From Peribacillus asahii (GTDB lineage: Bacteria; Bacillota; Bacilli; Bacillales; DSM-1321), in contig NZ_CP026095.1 in the NCBI RefSeq assembly GCF_004006295.1, positions 2,218,001 to 2,282,000 of the forward strand: a stretch of DNA of 64,000 bases, given 5' to 3'. Position numbers and translations under genes: made by a program. Below, one piece after another: positions 33,744 to 43,444 of the stretch. The stretch's first letter is position 1; every line of letters starts with the position of its first letter. The notes below the pieces were generated by a model that saw only the letters and a program-made list of their open reading frames with translations, ran no database searches and was not told the origin of the DNA.

Positions 33744-33965
33744 ATGGAACAAAGAATTGAAAAGTCCATTAATCATGTACTTGAAAGTGCTTCATCCCAA
33801 CTTTATATTTTTAGTATTGGTCTTGGAATTGTGCTTGTTATATTAGGAATTTCCCTCTTCCTCTCTGGAAAGCGTACAAAAGGAAAAACGGGTAAAATAA
33901 ATACTGGTTTAATTTGTGCGGTAATTGGTATCGTCGCTATTGTGAGTGGGACTATTCAAATCTAG
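33744..33965 (+). CDS. 73-residue two-pass membrane protein
   Basis: ATG 33744 follows directly on the permease stop codon, with GGAGG 9 bases upstream. The protein has two membrane segments (LYIFSIGLGIVLVILGISLF and TGLICAVIGIVAIVSGTIQI) joined by a basic loop SGKRTKGKTGKIN. Its place at the end of the exporter operon suggests an accessory or immunity subunit. The family is not recognised. It is likely real because of the tight packing and the ribosome binding site. Confidence 0.75.
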   Translation: MEQRIEKSINHVLESASSQLYIFSIGLGIVLVILGISLFLSGKRTKGKTGKINTGLICAVIGIVAIVSGTIQI

Positions 33966-33987
33966 ATAAAGAAAAAGGGATAGTCAA

Positions 33988-34152
33988 ATGAAACCTATTT
34001 TAATAGAAAAAACCCCTAAAAAGGTAACTGTTACATCGGATTCAAATCCTTTTACTCCTTCAGAAGATATTCGAGAGAAACATAACCTATTTTGGGAGCA
34101 ACAAAAGTTACAAAATCCTTCTCTGCAGAACGGAGAAAGTAGTGAAGGATAG
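33988..34152 (+). CDS. Possible 54-residue protein
   Basis: ATG 33988 with AAAGGGAT upstream encodes MKPILIEKTPKKVTVTSDSN... ending NGESSEG. The composition is polar, with a charged Gln/Glu-rich region (EKHNLFWEQQKLQN). No membrane segment or known motif is seen. It may be a tail gene of the exporter operon, or part of the decayed transposon that follows. The evidence is the start site and coding-like composition only. Confidence 0.4.
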   Translation: MKPILIEKTPKKVTVTSDSNPFTPSEDIREKHNLFWEQQKLQNPSLQNGESSEG

Positions 34153-34427
34153 AGGGAAATTGTGCGTTCTTGTTCAACTCTGGGTAATGTTAATACAAAA
34201 TGTTTACTGATCATGCTTTTTCAGACAATTGAACTCCTACAAATCCAGCTAATAGAAGTTCTTGCTTATTCCATAAAGGCCTAGTCACAGGGTTCCTGCT
34301 CTAGTCCGTCAGATTACTTCCAATTAAAAGGGATTTCTTAATTGGAAGTGTTTTTCCCAGTTATCTTGATGGTTCTCCATTTTTGAATTTATACTATTAA
34401 AAAACATGTAAATTAGAGGGAGAACCG
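34153..34427. other. Intergenic stretch before the Tn3-type remnant
   Basis: About 275 bases with no gene. An inverted repeat CTTCCAATTAA/TTAATTGGAAG lies near 34317-34348. No transposon terminal repeat was recognised here. Confidence 0.4.
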
Positions 34428-37379
34428 GTGAAGAAAAATTGGAATGAGGAAGAGCTTTTAGCAGACTTTGTATTAATGCCAAACGAATTACATTTATCTA
34501 TGGTGAATAAAACAGATGCAAACCGTTTGGGCTTTGCATTGTTATTAAAATATTTCCAACAAGAAGCTAAATTCCCAAGTAAAAAACAGGAGATTCCAAA
34601 AGTAATTGTTAAATACATAGCTAAGCAATTAGATATTTCACCTGATAGCTTTGACGATTATAGCTGGGGTGGAAAAGAAAAAACATACACACGACACCGC
34701 AAAAGCATACGGGATTTTTTCGGTTTTCGGGAACTCACATATACAGATAATGAACGTTTTGGGCAATGGTTAGAAGAGCAAGTTCCGCTTACACATGATA
34801 CAGACTATTTAACAAACCAAGCATATAGTCTTTTTCGTAAGTGGAAGGTTGAAACGAATGATTGATTCTGCCATTGATACGTTTGAAAAGCGTTTCTATC
34901 AGGAAACCTATCAGCAATTATCTCCTGAGACATGCGCTCGTTTAGATGCTTTATTAGAATCCCATGATAAAGGGGAATCTAACGAAGGAGAAAGCGATAT
35001 TTTAGCTTTTCGGCACCTACTTTCTTCTCCTCGTAAACCAAGTGTCAATACAATGGATACGGAAGTTAAGAAATTATTGGCTATTCGACATCTTCAAATT
35101 CCGGAAGGTTTATTTCATCAATTGACTCCAAATTTAATAAAGAAATTTCGACTCCGTGCAGCTACTGAGACAGTAACAAAATTGCGTGCACACCCAACGC
35201 ACATCCGTTACACCTTACTTACTATCTTATTTTGGCATCGTCAAGCTGAAATCATCGATTATTTAGTTGATCTGTTAGATGAAATTATTCTTAAGGTCGG
35301 AAATAAAGCGAAGAATTCAACCCGTAATGAGGCCGTGGCAGAGTTAGAAAAAGTACAAGGAAAAAGCAAACATATTCTCAACTTATTAAAAGCAACGGTT
35401 GATCATCCAGATGGCATCATACAAGATACTTTATATCCTATTGTAAATCCTTCCACCATTAGGGATATCATTAAAGACATGACGAGAAGTAACCGGGAGT
35501 ACAAAGAAAAAATTTATATAAAGATGCACTCTTCCTATCGAGGGCACTATAGGAGATCTCTCTGCAACATCTTAAAGAACCTTACGTTTAGGTCCAATAA
35601 TCTATTTCATCAACCGACCATTGAAGCTCTTCAACTTATTCAGGAATACAGCGATAGTGGCCAACGTTTTTTTGCGGTTGGGGACGAAGTTCCCATTGAA
35701 GGAGTCATTCAGCCCAAATGGAAGGATATTATTATTGAAACAGATAGTAAGGGGATAGAGAGGGTTAACCGAATCAATTATGAGATTGCTGTTTTACAAT
35801 CTCTTCGCACGGGGCTTCGATGTAAAGAAATTTGGATTGAGGGCGCTGACCGATATCGAAACCCCGATGAAGATCTACCTCAAGATTTCGAAGAGCACAA
35901 AGATGAATATTTTCAAGCACTAAAAGCTCCACTCGATGTAGAGCCTTTTATCTCAGACATCAAACAATTAATGAAAGATAAGCTCCATTTACTGAATCAA
36001 GGGTTTGAGGATAAAAGCAATGACAAGGTTGCCATTACCAGTAGGAATAACAAGGGGTGGATTCGTGTTACTCCACTAGAAAAGCAACCTGAACCTCCAC
36101 ATTTATCTATGATTAAACAGGAGATTAGGGACCGTTGGTCCAATATCAATCTCTTAGATTTATTAAAAGAAACAGATTTTCTTACTGGATTTACTAATCA
36201 CTTTAAAACTACAGCCGATCGGTCTATTTTAGATCAAGAAACCATTCAACGTCGACTTCTCCTATGTTTATTCGGATTGGGAACTAATACAGGGTTAAAG
36301 GCTGTTTCTGCTGGAAACAACCTAGATAGTTATCGTGAACTCCAATATATTCGTAATAAATTTATTCATAAAGATCATTTGCGAAAAGCTAATGCAGAGG
36401 TTACCAATCATATCATTTACCATCGAATGAAAGAGGTATAGGGAGAAGCTACTACTGCCTGTGCTTCCGATTCGAAGCATTTTGGATCCTGGGATCAAAA
36501 CCTTCTTACCGAATGGCATCCTCGTTATAAAAGACATGGGGTCATGATTTACTGGCATACAGATCGAAAGTCAGCGTGTATCTACTCTCAGCTCAAAACT
36601 TGTCTCTCCTCTGAGGTTGCAGCTATGATGGAGGGGGTTCTTCGTCACTGTACAGACATGGAAATAGACCGAAATTATGTAGACACACATGGACAAAGTG
36701 TCGTAGCTTTTGCCTTTTGTCATCTGCTTGGTTTTAAACTGATGCCACGCTTCAAAAATATCGGTTCTCAAAAGTTGTATCGTCCTGAAGCCGGAATGAA
36801 TGAGAGGAGTATCCTCACTTACAGCCTGTTTTAAGTCGGCCCATTAATTGGGATCTCATCCGTCAACAATATGAACAAATCATTAAGTTTGCGACTGCTT
36901 TACGATTAGGAACCGCATCAGCAGAAGCCATTTTAAAGCGATTTACAAGAGATACGAAGCATCCAACTTATCTAGCTTTATGTGAATTGGGAAAAGCAAT
37001 CAAAACCATTTTCTTATGTGATTATTTACATTTCGAGGAAGTACGTAGGGAAATTCATGAAGGATTAAATACTGTTGAACAATGGAACTCTGTTAACAGC
37101 TATATTTTTTATGGAAAAAACAGTGAAATTCGTTTCAATTCTTTAGATGATCAAGAAGTTTCTACATTATCGCTCCAATTGCTTCAAAACTGCTTAGTTT
37201 ACATCAATACCTTAATGGTTCAAGAGATTCTCTATAATAACAACCAATATTGGCTGAAGAAAATGGCTCCTGAAGATTTTAGAGGATTAACGCCCTTGTT
37301 CTATAACCATGTGAATCCCTATGGAACCTTTCAACTCAATATGGATCAGCGAATCCCTATTAAGTTGAAAGTGTCATAG
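34428..37379 (+). pseudogene. Tn3-family transposase TnpA, broken by frameshifts and stops
   Basis: Pieces in different frames reconstruct a ~980-residue Tn3 transposase. 34428-34865 is the N-terminal DUF4158 domain (NWNEEELLADFVLMPNELHL); 34849-36441 is the middle domain, ending in NKFIHKDHLRKANAEVTNHI. A stop at 36439-36441 is followed in the same frame by [20 protein letters not shown], the catalytic region. 36544-36834 has [20 protein letters not shown], and after another shift 36987-37379 ends with [19 protein letters not shown]. At least three lesions make it inactive. It resembles the Tn4430/Tn5401 type found in Bacillus. A terminator follows. Confidence 0.9.
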
Positions 37380-37400
37380 CTTTCATCATTTTTGTTCGGA

Positions 37401-37440
37401 AAACCAGCTAATATTTTGTCATGATATTAGCTGGTTTTTG
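37401..37440 (+). terminator. Terminator after the tnpA remnant
   Basis: AAACCAGCTAATA (37401-37413) pairs perfectly with TATTAGCTGGTTT (37425-37437), followed by TT. Confidence 0.85.
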
Positions 37441-37481
37441 CATTGAATACTTAGATGCGAAAAGACCGCAATCCTTACTAG

Positions 37482-37519
37482 GGGTACAGCCAACATTTCG
37501 GAAATTTTGTACGCTAAGC
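37482..37519 (+). repeat. 38-bp terminal inverted repeat resembling Tn4430
   Basis: It begins GGGGTAC, contains ACATTTCGGAAA and ends ACGCTAAG, matching from memory the 38-bp Tn4430 end at most positions. On this strand the GGGG outer edge faces the tnpA remnant, so the element belonging to this end would extend rightward. No partner end was found in the window. Confidence 0.65.
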
Positions 37520-37531
37520 AAATTTCAATCT

Positions 37532-37567
37532 AAAAAAGCCGATATCCTTAAAGGAATCGACTTTTTT
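37532..37567 (+). terminator. Small hairpin terminator
   Basis: AAAAAAGCCGAT...CCTT/AAGG...ATCG followed by TTTTTT. Confidence 0.6.
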
Positions 37568-37641
37568 ATTACCCACTTCCTTGTTCAAAATGATTAAAAA
37601 GAACAACAGCTAAGACCCATTCAAAATTAAACTATGGATTT

Positions 37642-37713
37642 CTATTTACCCCTAATTTTTTTAATTACAAATACTAAAAATGCAAACAGTATTACAAATA
37701 TTATTATTTTCAT
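37642..37713 (-). CDS. 23-residue hydrophobic microprotein
   Basis: Minus strand, ATG 37713 preceded by GAGGTGA at good spacing. It encodes MKIIIFVILFAFLVFVIKK plus IRGK: a single membrane segment with a basic end. It follows the ABC permease gene of the GntR-ABC operon by 24 bases. Tiny membrane peptides of this type are often overlooked partners of transporters. Support is the ribosome binding site and composition only. Confidence 0.4.
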   Translation of the reverse strand: MKIIIFVILFAFLVFVIKKIRGK

Positions 37714-37737
37714 TTATATTCACCTCAAAATAAGAAG

Positions 37738-38388
37738 CTATAAGTTTTTCTTTGAAAAGATTTTGATTGATATAATCATTGAAATTAAGATAATAAAAAT
37801 AGATATTACAAAAGGCATCCAAACCATTACTGTTTGAGGTAGTGGTAAGTGAAAACTGATATTAAAATTCATCGATTGGTACCATTCAATAATAGTAGGT
37901 AGTATAAATGGAGTTAAAAATATCAAAATAAAAAAGATATACTTTGTTTTTTCATAGCCAAATTTAGTTTGAATAGGTATTAATATTCCGAAAAAAACAG
38001 AAATGATCAAAAGAGCTATTCCTATACTATAAATATTTAATCTTGCTAACCCTGTAGAAGAACCAATTGCTGCAGCAAGGTTAAATAAAAGGAAACACCC
38101 AATAAAAATCACAAGGACAAATAGATATTTTGCTTTAATGACACCATTACGAGTATGTGGGGTTGTACAAAGAAGTGCTGATCCCCTATATTTATCCTCT
38201 TGCATCGAAACCATATTAAATAAAATATATTCCACAAATAAGGAAGTAATAAGAAAGCTTGTAAAGCTTCCATTACTAAATCCTAACCTAGAATAAATAA
38301 ATATTGGCCCTACAACTGCAAAAATAAGCATAAACAATAGATATTTTTTGGCTAGAATGAAATCCTTTTTGACAAGATGAAATAACAT
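37738..38388 (-). CDS. ABC-2 type permease of a GntR-controlled exporter
   Basis: A 216-residue membrane protein with six segments, beginning MLFHLVKKDFILAKKYLLFM. The middle contains FVEYILFNMVSMQEDKYRGS and a loop LLCTTPHTRNGVIKAKY, typical of ABC-2 permeases in YtrB/ABC systems controlled by YtrA. It follows the ATPase gene by two bases and works with it. Substrate unknown; relatives respond to cell-wall-active peptides. Confidence 0.85.
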   Translation of the reverse strand: MLFHLVKKDFILAKKYLLFMLIFAVVGPIFIYSRLGFSNGSFTSFLITSLFVEYILFNMVSMQEDKYRGSALLCTTPHTRNGVIKAKYLFVLVIFIGCFLLFNLAAAIGSSTGLARLNIYSIGIALLIISVFFGILIPIQTKFGYEKTKYIFFILIFLTPFILPTIIEWYQSMNFNISFHLPLPQTVMVWMPFVISIFIILISMIISIKIFSKKNL

Positions 38389-38390
38389 TT

Positions 38391-39245
38391 TTATCCCTCC
38401 TTTACATAGGCTAACATTACATTTTCAATGGAAGGCCTTTCTATTAGACAATCGTTCATTTGTTCACGTACTACGTCTAATTTATCGGTAATTCCTTCGA
38501 AGCCAACTGCTGTTTGGCGCAAACTTAAAAATAATTTTCTTGTATGTTCATTAATTAAACTATTATCTCCTTTTACCAAAGCGTGCCTATCCAGTAGTTC
38601 ATCTTTACTTTCGTTGAATATGATTCTGCCTTTATCGATCAATATAAGCATGTCAGCTACTTTATCTAAATCAGAAGTTATATGAGTAGAAAAGAATACA
38701 CTTTTTCCGTCCTCTTCCATGAAGTCCAAAAGTATCTCCATTAACTCATTACGAATTAATGGGTCAAGGCCACTTGTTGGCTCATCCATTATCAATAAAT
38801 CAGCATGATGAGAAAGAGCTAAAGTAATGGCAAATTTCATTCGCATACCTTTCGATAAGGTTGCAATTTTTTGGTTTAATTTCAAATTAAATCGATTGAT
38901 ATACTTTAAAAAAACAGATTCATCCCAGTTCGTATATGCAGGAGCAATAACACTTTTCATTTCTTTCAATGTCATATCTTCATAAAAATAGCCTTCATCT
39001 AAAACTACCCCAATACGATTCTTTATTATGTACTCATTTTTTTCTATTTCTTTGCCAAAAAACTTAATGCTACCTTCGTCCCTTGGATAGAGTCCAAGTA
39101 TAGTTTTTATAGTTGTTGTTTTTCCGGAGCCATTAATTCCGATAAATCCAGTTATACAACCTTCTTTTAGTAAAAAGTCCACTTTATCTAAGCTGAAAGT
39201 ATCTAACTCTTTCTTTAAGTTTTTCACCTCTAAAACAGCTGTCAT
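38391..39245 (-). CDS. ABC exporter ATPase (YtrB-like)
   Basis: A 284-residue ABC ATPase with Walker A GINGSGKTTTIK, signature TLSKGMRMKFAITLALSHHA (SKGM form), Walker B LLIMDEPTSGLDPL and the H-loop in FFSTHITSDLDKVADM. The SKGM signature and the C-terminal ~70-residue extension are typical of YtrB-type ATPases. ATG 39245 overlaps the TGA of the GntR gene (TGATG). It energises the permease that follows. Sequence style is AT-rich like the surroundings. Confidence 0.87.
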   Translation of the reverse strand: MTAVLEVKNLKKELDTFSLDKVDFLLKEGCITGFIGINGSGKTTTIKTILGLYPRDEGSIKFFGKEIEKNEYIIKNRIGVVLDEGYFYEDMTLKEMKSVIAPAYTNWDESVFLKYINRFNLKLNQKIATLSKGMRMKFAITLALSHHADLLIMDEPTSGLDPLIRNELMEILLDFMEEDGKSVFFSTHITSDLDKVADMLILIDKGRIIFNESKDELLDRHALVKGDNSLINEHTRKLFLSLRQTAVGFEGITDKLDVVREQMNDCLIERPSIENVMLAYVKEG

Positions 39246-39625
39246 CACTCATCATCCTCTTCAAAAATGATATCCATCATTAAATAAAGTTCTTCTTTAT
39301 TTATTCCTAGAGTTTTAGCCATTTGCCACGCCTCTGAGAGCTTTTTTTCGATCATGTGCCTTTTAGATTCCGACAACATCTCTAAGTTGTCGGATGCTAC
39401 AAATGAACCCTTTCCAACGGTTGTTACAATAAATCCTTCCTTTTCTAATTCGTCATATACTCTTTTTGTTGTAAGAACACTAACATGTAAATCATTTGCT
39501 AATGAACGAATAGACGGAAGTTTTTCACCTTCTTTTAGTTCCTGACGGAGAATTCCACCCTTAATTTGATCCTTTATTTGTTGATATAACGGTTGTTCGG
39601 AACCATTTTTAATAATTATTTTCAT
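39245..39625 (-). CDS. GntR-family regulator (YtrA subfamily)
   Basis: A 126-residue regulator: winged helix with PLYQQIKDQIKGGILRQELK and LPSIRSLANDLHVSVLTTKR, then YDELEKEGFIVTTVGKGSFV. The C-terminal part is only ~50 residues, the short form typical of the YtrA subfamily. ATG 39625 has AGAGGG upstream. It is the first gene of the operon and probably represses it. A TGTATA...TATACA-rich region overlapping the promoter (39645-39690) is the likely operator. Confidence 0.9.
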   Translation of the reverse strand: MKIIIKNGSEQPLYQQIKDQIKGGILRQELKEGEKLPSIRSLANDLHVSVLTTKRVYDELEKEGFIVTTVGKGSFVASDNLEMLSESKRHMIEKKLSEAWQMAKTLGINKEELYLMMDIIFEEDDE

Positions 39626-39644
39626 AGAAACCCTCTTTTTTTAA

Positions 39645-39693
39645 CTGTATATGTCCTTGATATACACCATATACATAATATACAATTATTATA
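39645..39693 (-). promoter_or_regulatory. Promoter and probable GntR operator of the ABC operon
   Basis: On minus, TATAAT (39693-39688) is preceded 17 bases upstream by a weak TTTCTT. Downstream lie repeated TGTATA/TATACA half sites (ATTGTATATTATGTATATGG, then GTGTATAT and ACATATACAG), as expected for a YtrA-type operator. Confidence 0.6.
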
Positions 39694-39942
39694 ACTTAAT
39701 TTCAATTATCAAGAAAAAGATAATTTCTTAGGATTAATCCAATTATTGTAAAGGGCATGTTTAGGAGTTAATGAACCATAAACGTCCGTTTATGGGGCCC
39801 GTGATTACTTTAGCTGAAAACTACATTTTTTCATAGATTCGCAGTTCCAAAACTCATTACCAAAAACAAAGTTACATTTTTAATCACTAACACCCTTTTT
39901 GGTGCTAATATGGGGTTATAGACAACTTTTAGTAGGTGATGA

Positions 39943-40497
39943 ATGATGATTTTTGGTTACGCTCGTGTGAGTACGGAGGAATAAAATTTGGATATGCAAA
40001 TTGATGCACTTACACAATTTGGAGTCGAAAAGATTTATAAAGAAAAATTGACCGGAACCAGAAAAGATAGACCTCAACTCGAAGAGCTTCTTAAAGTTCT
40101 ACGTAGTGGTGATAAAATTGTTGTATATAAACTCGATCGTATTTCACGTTCTACAAAACATCTAATTGAACTCAGTGAATTATTCAATGATTTAGGAGTA
40201 GATTTTGTTTCCATTACGGACAGTATTGATACTTCAACTGCTATGGGGAAGTTTTTCTTTCGTACAATGGCAAGTATTGCGGAATTAGAACGAGATATAA
40301 TTAGTGAAAGAACAAAATCTGGTCTTCAAGCAGCAAGATCCAGAGGAAGAAAAGGTGGCAGACCCACAAAGAAAAAGGACAAAGTTGAAATGGCGATTAA
40401 AATGTATAGGAGTAAGGAGTATACAATCAATCAAATTACAGAAGCAACGGGAATCAGTAAAACCTCTCTGTATAGATACATAGACAAAGCAAATTAA
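39943..40497 (+). pseudogene. Serine resolvase with one nonsense codon
   Basis: ATG 39943 (or 39946) opens MIFGYARVSTEE, the resolvase N-terminus with the catalytic serine. The next codon is TAA where the family has CAA (Gln); a single C-to-T change explains it. The frame continues NLDMQIDALTQFGVEKIYKE, DKIVVYKLDRISRSTKHLIE, and IAELERDIISERTKSGLQAA. It ends in an HTH (AIKMYRSKEYTINQITEATG, SKTSLYRYID). Total ~184 residues, normal for Tn3-type resolvases. Translation could restart at 39991, but that product would lack the active-site serine. It probably belonged with the broken tnpA nearby. Confidence 0.88.
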
Positions 40498-40885
40498 ATA
40501 AAACTCCATTTTATGTAAATTATCTGATGGATTAGAGCAGCAACCCTGTGACTAAGCCATAAATGGGCGCGATTGTGGTAAACGACTTTATTGCTAAAGC
40601 ATCCTTTATGAAAAAATTTATGAACAGTTCCATATCAATAATAAATTTATTGTTTCACTGATTAAGACACCTATTGATTTGATAATAATTTATTTCACCT
40701 TTAAGTTATATTTCTTAATAAAAATTAAGTTGAGATATAAGATTTTAATTCACATAAGTGCTTTTATTGTTGGGTTTGTAATTTTAGGGTTAATACTTAA
40801 TCAAATAGTTATGTGAAATCTAAGGTTCAACGAATGATTTCTTCTTAAACTAAAGGGTGCAAGAGTTGAAGATGGAGGTTGTTTT
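40498..40885. other. Intergenic region with repeat fragments
   Basis: No gene seen in ~390 bases. A family A fragment (AAATGGGCGCGATTGTGG, 40560) and a family B block (TTCTTAAACTAAAGGGTGCA, 40842) are present; the latter runs up to the ribosome binding site of the next gene. Confidence 0.5.
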
Positions 40886-41227
40886 ATGAATTGGAATTGG
40901 AATGAGACCGCAATTAACCTTCCATATACTTTTGATAATTTGAAAGAATTGTTAAATAACATTTGCAACAAGAAAAACAATTTCTCACAATACGAGTTTG
41001 CAAAGTGGTGTGATAACCTAACAGTGGCTTTCGATGACGATGAGGCTGATGATTTGAGTGAAAGAGATGAATTAGCATTTTGTGTTGCACGAGATATAGA
41101 ATGTCAATGGGATTTATATTTAATCAACACTTATTCAGATAAAAAATTACGAACGTTGGACTTATCTCAAGTTTCTTTACCACAAGAATGGTTTCTTAGA
41201 TGGTTTGAGGAATTGAATAATTTCTAA
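40886..41227 (+). CDS. Acidic 113-residue protein, unknown
   Basis: ATG 40886 has ATGGAGG 9 bases upstream. The protein is acidic and aromatic: MNWNWNETAINLPYTFDNLK, FAKWCDNLTVAFDDDEADDL, and VARDIECQWDLYLINTYSDK. It ends QEWFLRWFEELNNF. No membrane segment or signal. It has the size and charge of an immunity or antitoxin-type protein, but no partner toxin is adjacent and I do not recognise the family. It precedes the group II intron remnant. Confidence 0.6.
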   Translation: MNWNWNETAINLPYTFDNLKELLNNICNKKNNFSQYEFAKWCDNLTVAFDDDEADDLSERDELAFCVARDIECQWDLYLINTYSDKKLRTLDLSQVSLPQEWFLRWFEELNNF

Positions 41228-41421
41228 TCTTTGTTAAATTAATCATTCTTTTTGAACTACCATGAAAATAAGTTTCTTTAATAATGAAAAATGACAATAC
41301 TTAAGAAGACCCTGCTCAATCGTTTAAAAAAAGAGGAGAGCGTTAATTAATTAGTCTATGTATTAGGGTTGACTGGATTAAGGTCAGTATCAGTATTGAC
41401 ACTTCCCAACTATTTTCATTC

Positions 41422-41500
41422 TTTGTGGTGAATCGCCGATTTTTGCGATTCATGGATGGCTAACGGGGGCGATGTTCCAATAAGGGGGATCGCTTTTTCT
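41422..41500 (+). terminator. Hairpins just upstream of the group II intron
   Basis: GAATCGC...GCGATTC (about 41430-41454) is followed by GGGCGAT...GGATCGC with TTTTTC (about 41466-41499), a terminator-like structure. The intron begins ~21 bases further on. Confidence 0.55.
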
Positions 41501-41520
41501 TATTGAAGTAACGGGCAGGT

Positions 41521-42479
41521 GTGCGGCCGAGCTTAGGTCGTGTCATATAGCGGGTGGGATTCCCGTCGAGTAAGAACTAGCCATTCGCTCGTAGCGTGTC
41601 TTGGAGGGCTAAAGGTAACTTTAGTCTTTAAGCGTAGACAGTTAGGTAGCGGGCCGAAAGCCAAATGGTTGAAGGGATTGAGCTCCATAATGTTAGTAAT
41701 TGGAGAGGGCTGATGCTTTACCTGTAGCAGAAAGCTACATTACATTCTTCGCAAAAGGCAAGAAGAATGACACCTCTCTGGAGTCAGAGACCTTGGCACA
41801 TTATACATTGATATGATACGGCAACTCGGGAGACCCTACCGGTCTTTTCCTTTTTTTAGAAGAGTATGGTGTACAAGCGATAACAAGTAAGGAAACCAAA
41901 TGCCGTGTAGGAAGTCGGATAGCAGCGTAGTACCAATGAAGTTGGGTAATGCCGATGGAGGAAAGGTTAGCTACCAGTTATCACCCTTACTGGGGACACA
42001 TTTACTACACACAGAGGTAGGGATAATAAATGGAAACAAAACTACTAAGGATAGCAGAATTAGCAAAATCTAATCCTAAAATGAAATTTACATCCCTTTT
42101 ACATTTATTAAATGAGCAATCACTAATTCAATGTCATCATGAGTTACCAAATAAAAAGGCAACTGGGGTCAATGGTACAACTAAAGAACAATACAATGAA
42201 AATCTAAAAGAAAACGTAGAGGATTTAGTAAATAGGTTTAAAAGCAAAAGTTATCGTCCTGTTCCAGTAAGGAGAATGTATATTCCAAAGCTAAATTCAG
42301 ATAAGAAAAGACCGTTGGGAATACCAGAATATGAGGATAAAATTGTCCAAAAAGGCATTACAAGGATACTAAATACCATCTATGAGAATGACTTTCTAGA
42401 CTGTTCCTTTGGATTCCGTCCAAACCGTAATTGCCATGATGCTTTGAAAATACTGAACTATTACATTGAAAAGAGGTCA
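41521..42479 (+). ncRNA. Group II intron, 3'-truncated
   Basis: The 5' end GTGCGGCCGAGC is the conserved start of bacterial group II introns. The following ~500 bases are GC-richer and structured, with features such as GCGGGTGGGATTCCCGTC, CGAGTAAGAACTAGCC and GGGAGACCCTACCGG, as in domains I-III. An intron-encoded reverse transcriptase begins at 42030 (domain IV). The intron stops at ~42479, where IS66 sequence takes over, so domains V and VI and self-splicing are lost. The insertion point is in family B repeat sequence (GAAGTAACGGGCAG). Confidence 0.85.
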
Positions 42480-42485
42480 GTAAAC
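42030..42485 (+). pseudogene. Group II intron reverse transcriptase/maturase, N-terminal fragment
   Basis: From ATG 42030 about 150 residues are readable: METKLLRIAELAKSNPKMKF, VRRMYIPKLNSDKKRPLGIP (RT motif 1-2 region), QKGITRILNTIYENDFLDCS and FGFRPNRNCHDALKIL. These are the RT-0 to RT-2 motifs. The catalytic YADD (RT-5), maturase X and endonuclease domains are missing because IS66 sequence replaces them after EKRSVN. The protein cannot be active. Confidence 0.9.
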
Positions 42486-42486
42486 G

Positions 42487-43425
42487 ATGGGAAATTGGTT
42501 ATTATACGGGGCGGATCATTGGTTAGCGATTTTATATAGTAGGATGCATGAGTATCTACTTACTCGAACCATTCTTCATGCGGATGAAACAACCTTCCAG
42601 GTGTTACGTGAACCTGGTCGAGCCGCAACTACCAAGTCTTATCTGTGGTTATACCGTACTGGACGTGATGATATCCCGATTGTTCTCTATGATTACCAAC
42701 CAACAAGAGCAGGTGAACATCCGAAACGCTTTTTAACAGGATATCAAGGATATCTACAAGTGGATGGATATAGTGGGTACAATAAAGTACCGAATGTCAT
42801 TCTTGTCGGATGTTGGGCGCATGCCAGACGTAAATTTGATGAATCCTTAAAGGCTTTACCCCATTCACAAAAGGGGAAAAAGATGAAGGCGACCGAAGGT
42901 CTGCACTTCTGTAACCAACTCTATTCGATTGAAAGAAAGCTCAAGCATGTCGATTCTATGGCACGGTATCAACAGCGACTTGAAAAAAGCAGGCCCATTC
43001 TGGACCTTTTTTCAGCATGGCTTCATAAACCAAAAGACCGAGCCCTACCCAAAAGCGCTCTAGGAAAAGCCATCACTTATTGTTTGAATCAATGGAATCA
43101 CCTTGAAGCTTTTTTATTGGATGGCCATTTAGAAATCGATAATAATAGAAGTGAACGTTCCATTAAACCGTTTGTGATTGGGAGAAAAAATTGGATGTTC
43201 TCGAATACACCGCGAGGTGCTAGAGGGAGCGCCATCATGTATAGTGTCGTTGAAACGGCAAAAGAGAACGGTTTAAGTCCTTATCATTATCTTCGCTATT
43301 TATTTGAAACGCTACCAAATATGGATGTAACGAATAAAGAAGAAATAGATCAAGTCTTACCTTGGTCAACGGATTTACCTTCCATATGCAAGGTGCCGAT
43401 AAAAAGGGAAGTAAACAAAAAGTAG
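42487..43425 (+). pseudogene. IS66-family transposase TnpC, N-terminally truncated
   Basis: A 312-residue frame containing the IS66 DDE region: LTRTILHADETTFQVLREPG (first Asp), RFLTGYQGYLQVDGYSGYNK (second Asp) and HLEIDNNRSERSIKPFVIGR (Glu), then NTPRGARGSAIMYSVVETAK. Full IS66 TnpC is ~500 residues with an N-terminal coiled coil and zinc-binding HTH, which are missing. No TnpA/TnpB partners are present. The fragment cuts the group II intron on its left and a MocR-type gene on its right, so it is the youngest layer of a nested insertion. Confidence 0.9.
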
Positions 43426-43444
43426 TCCTGAAAACACAATTTCC

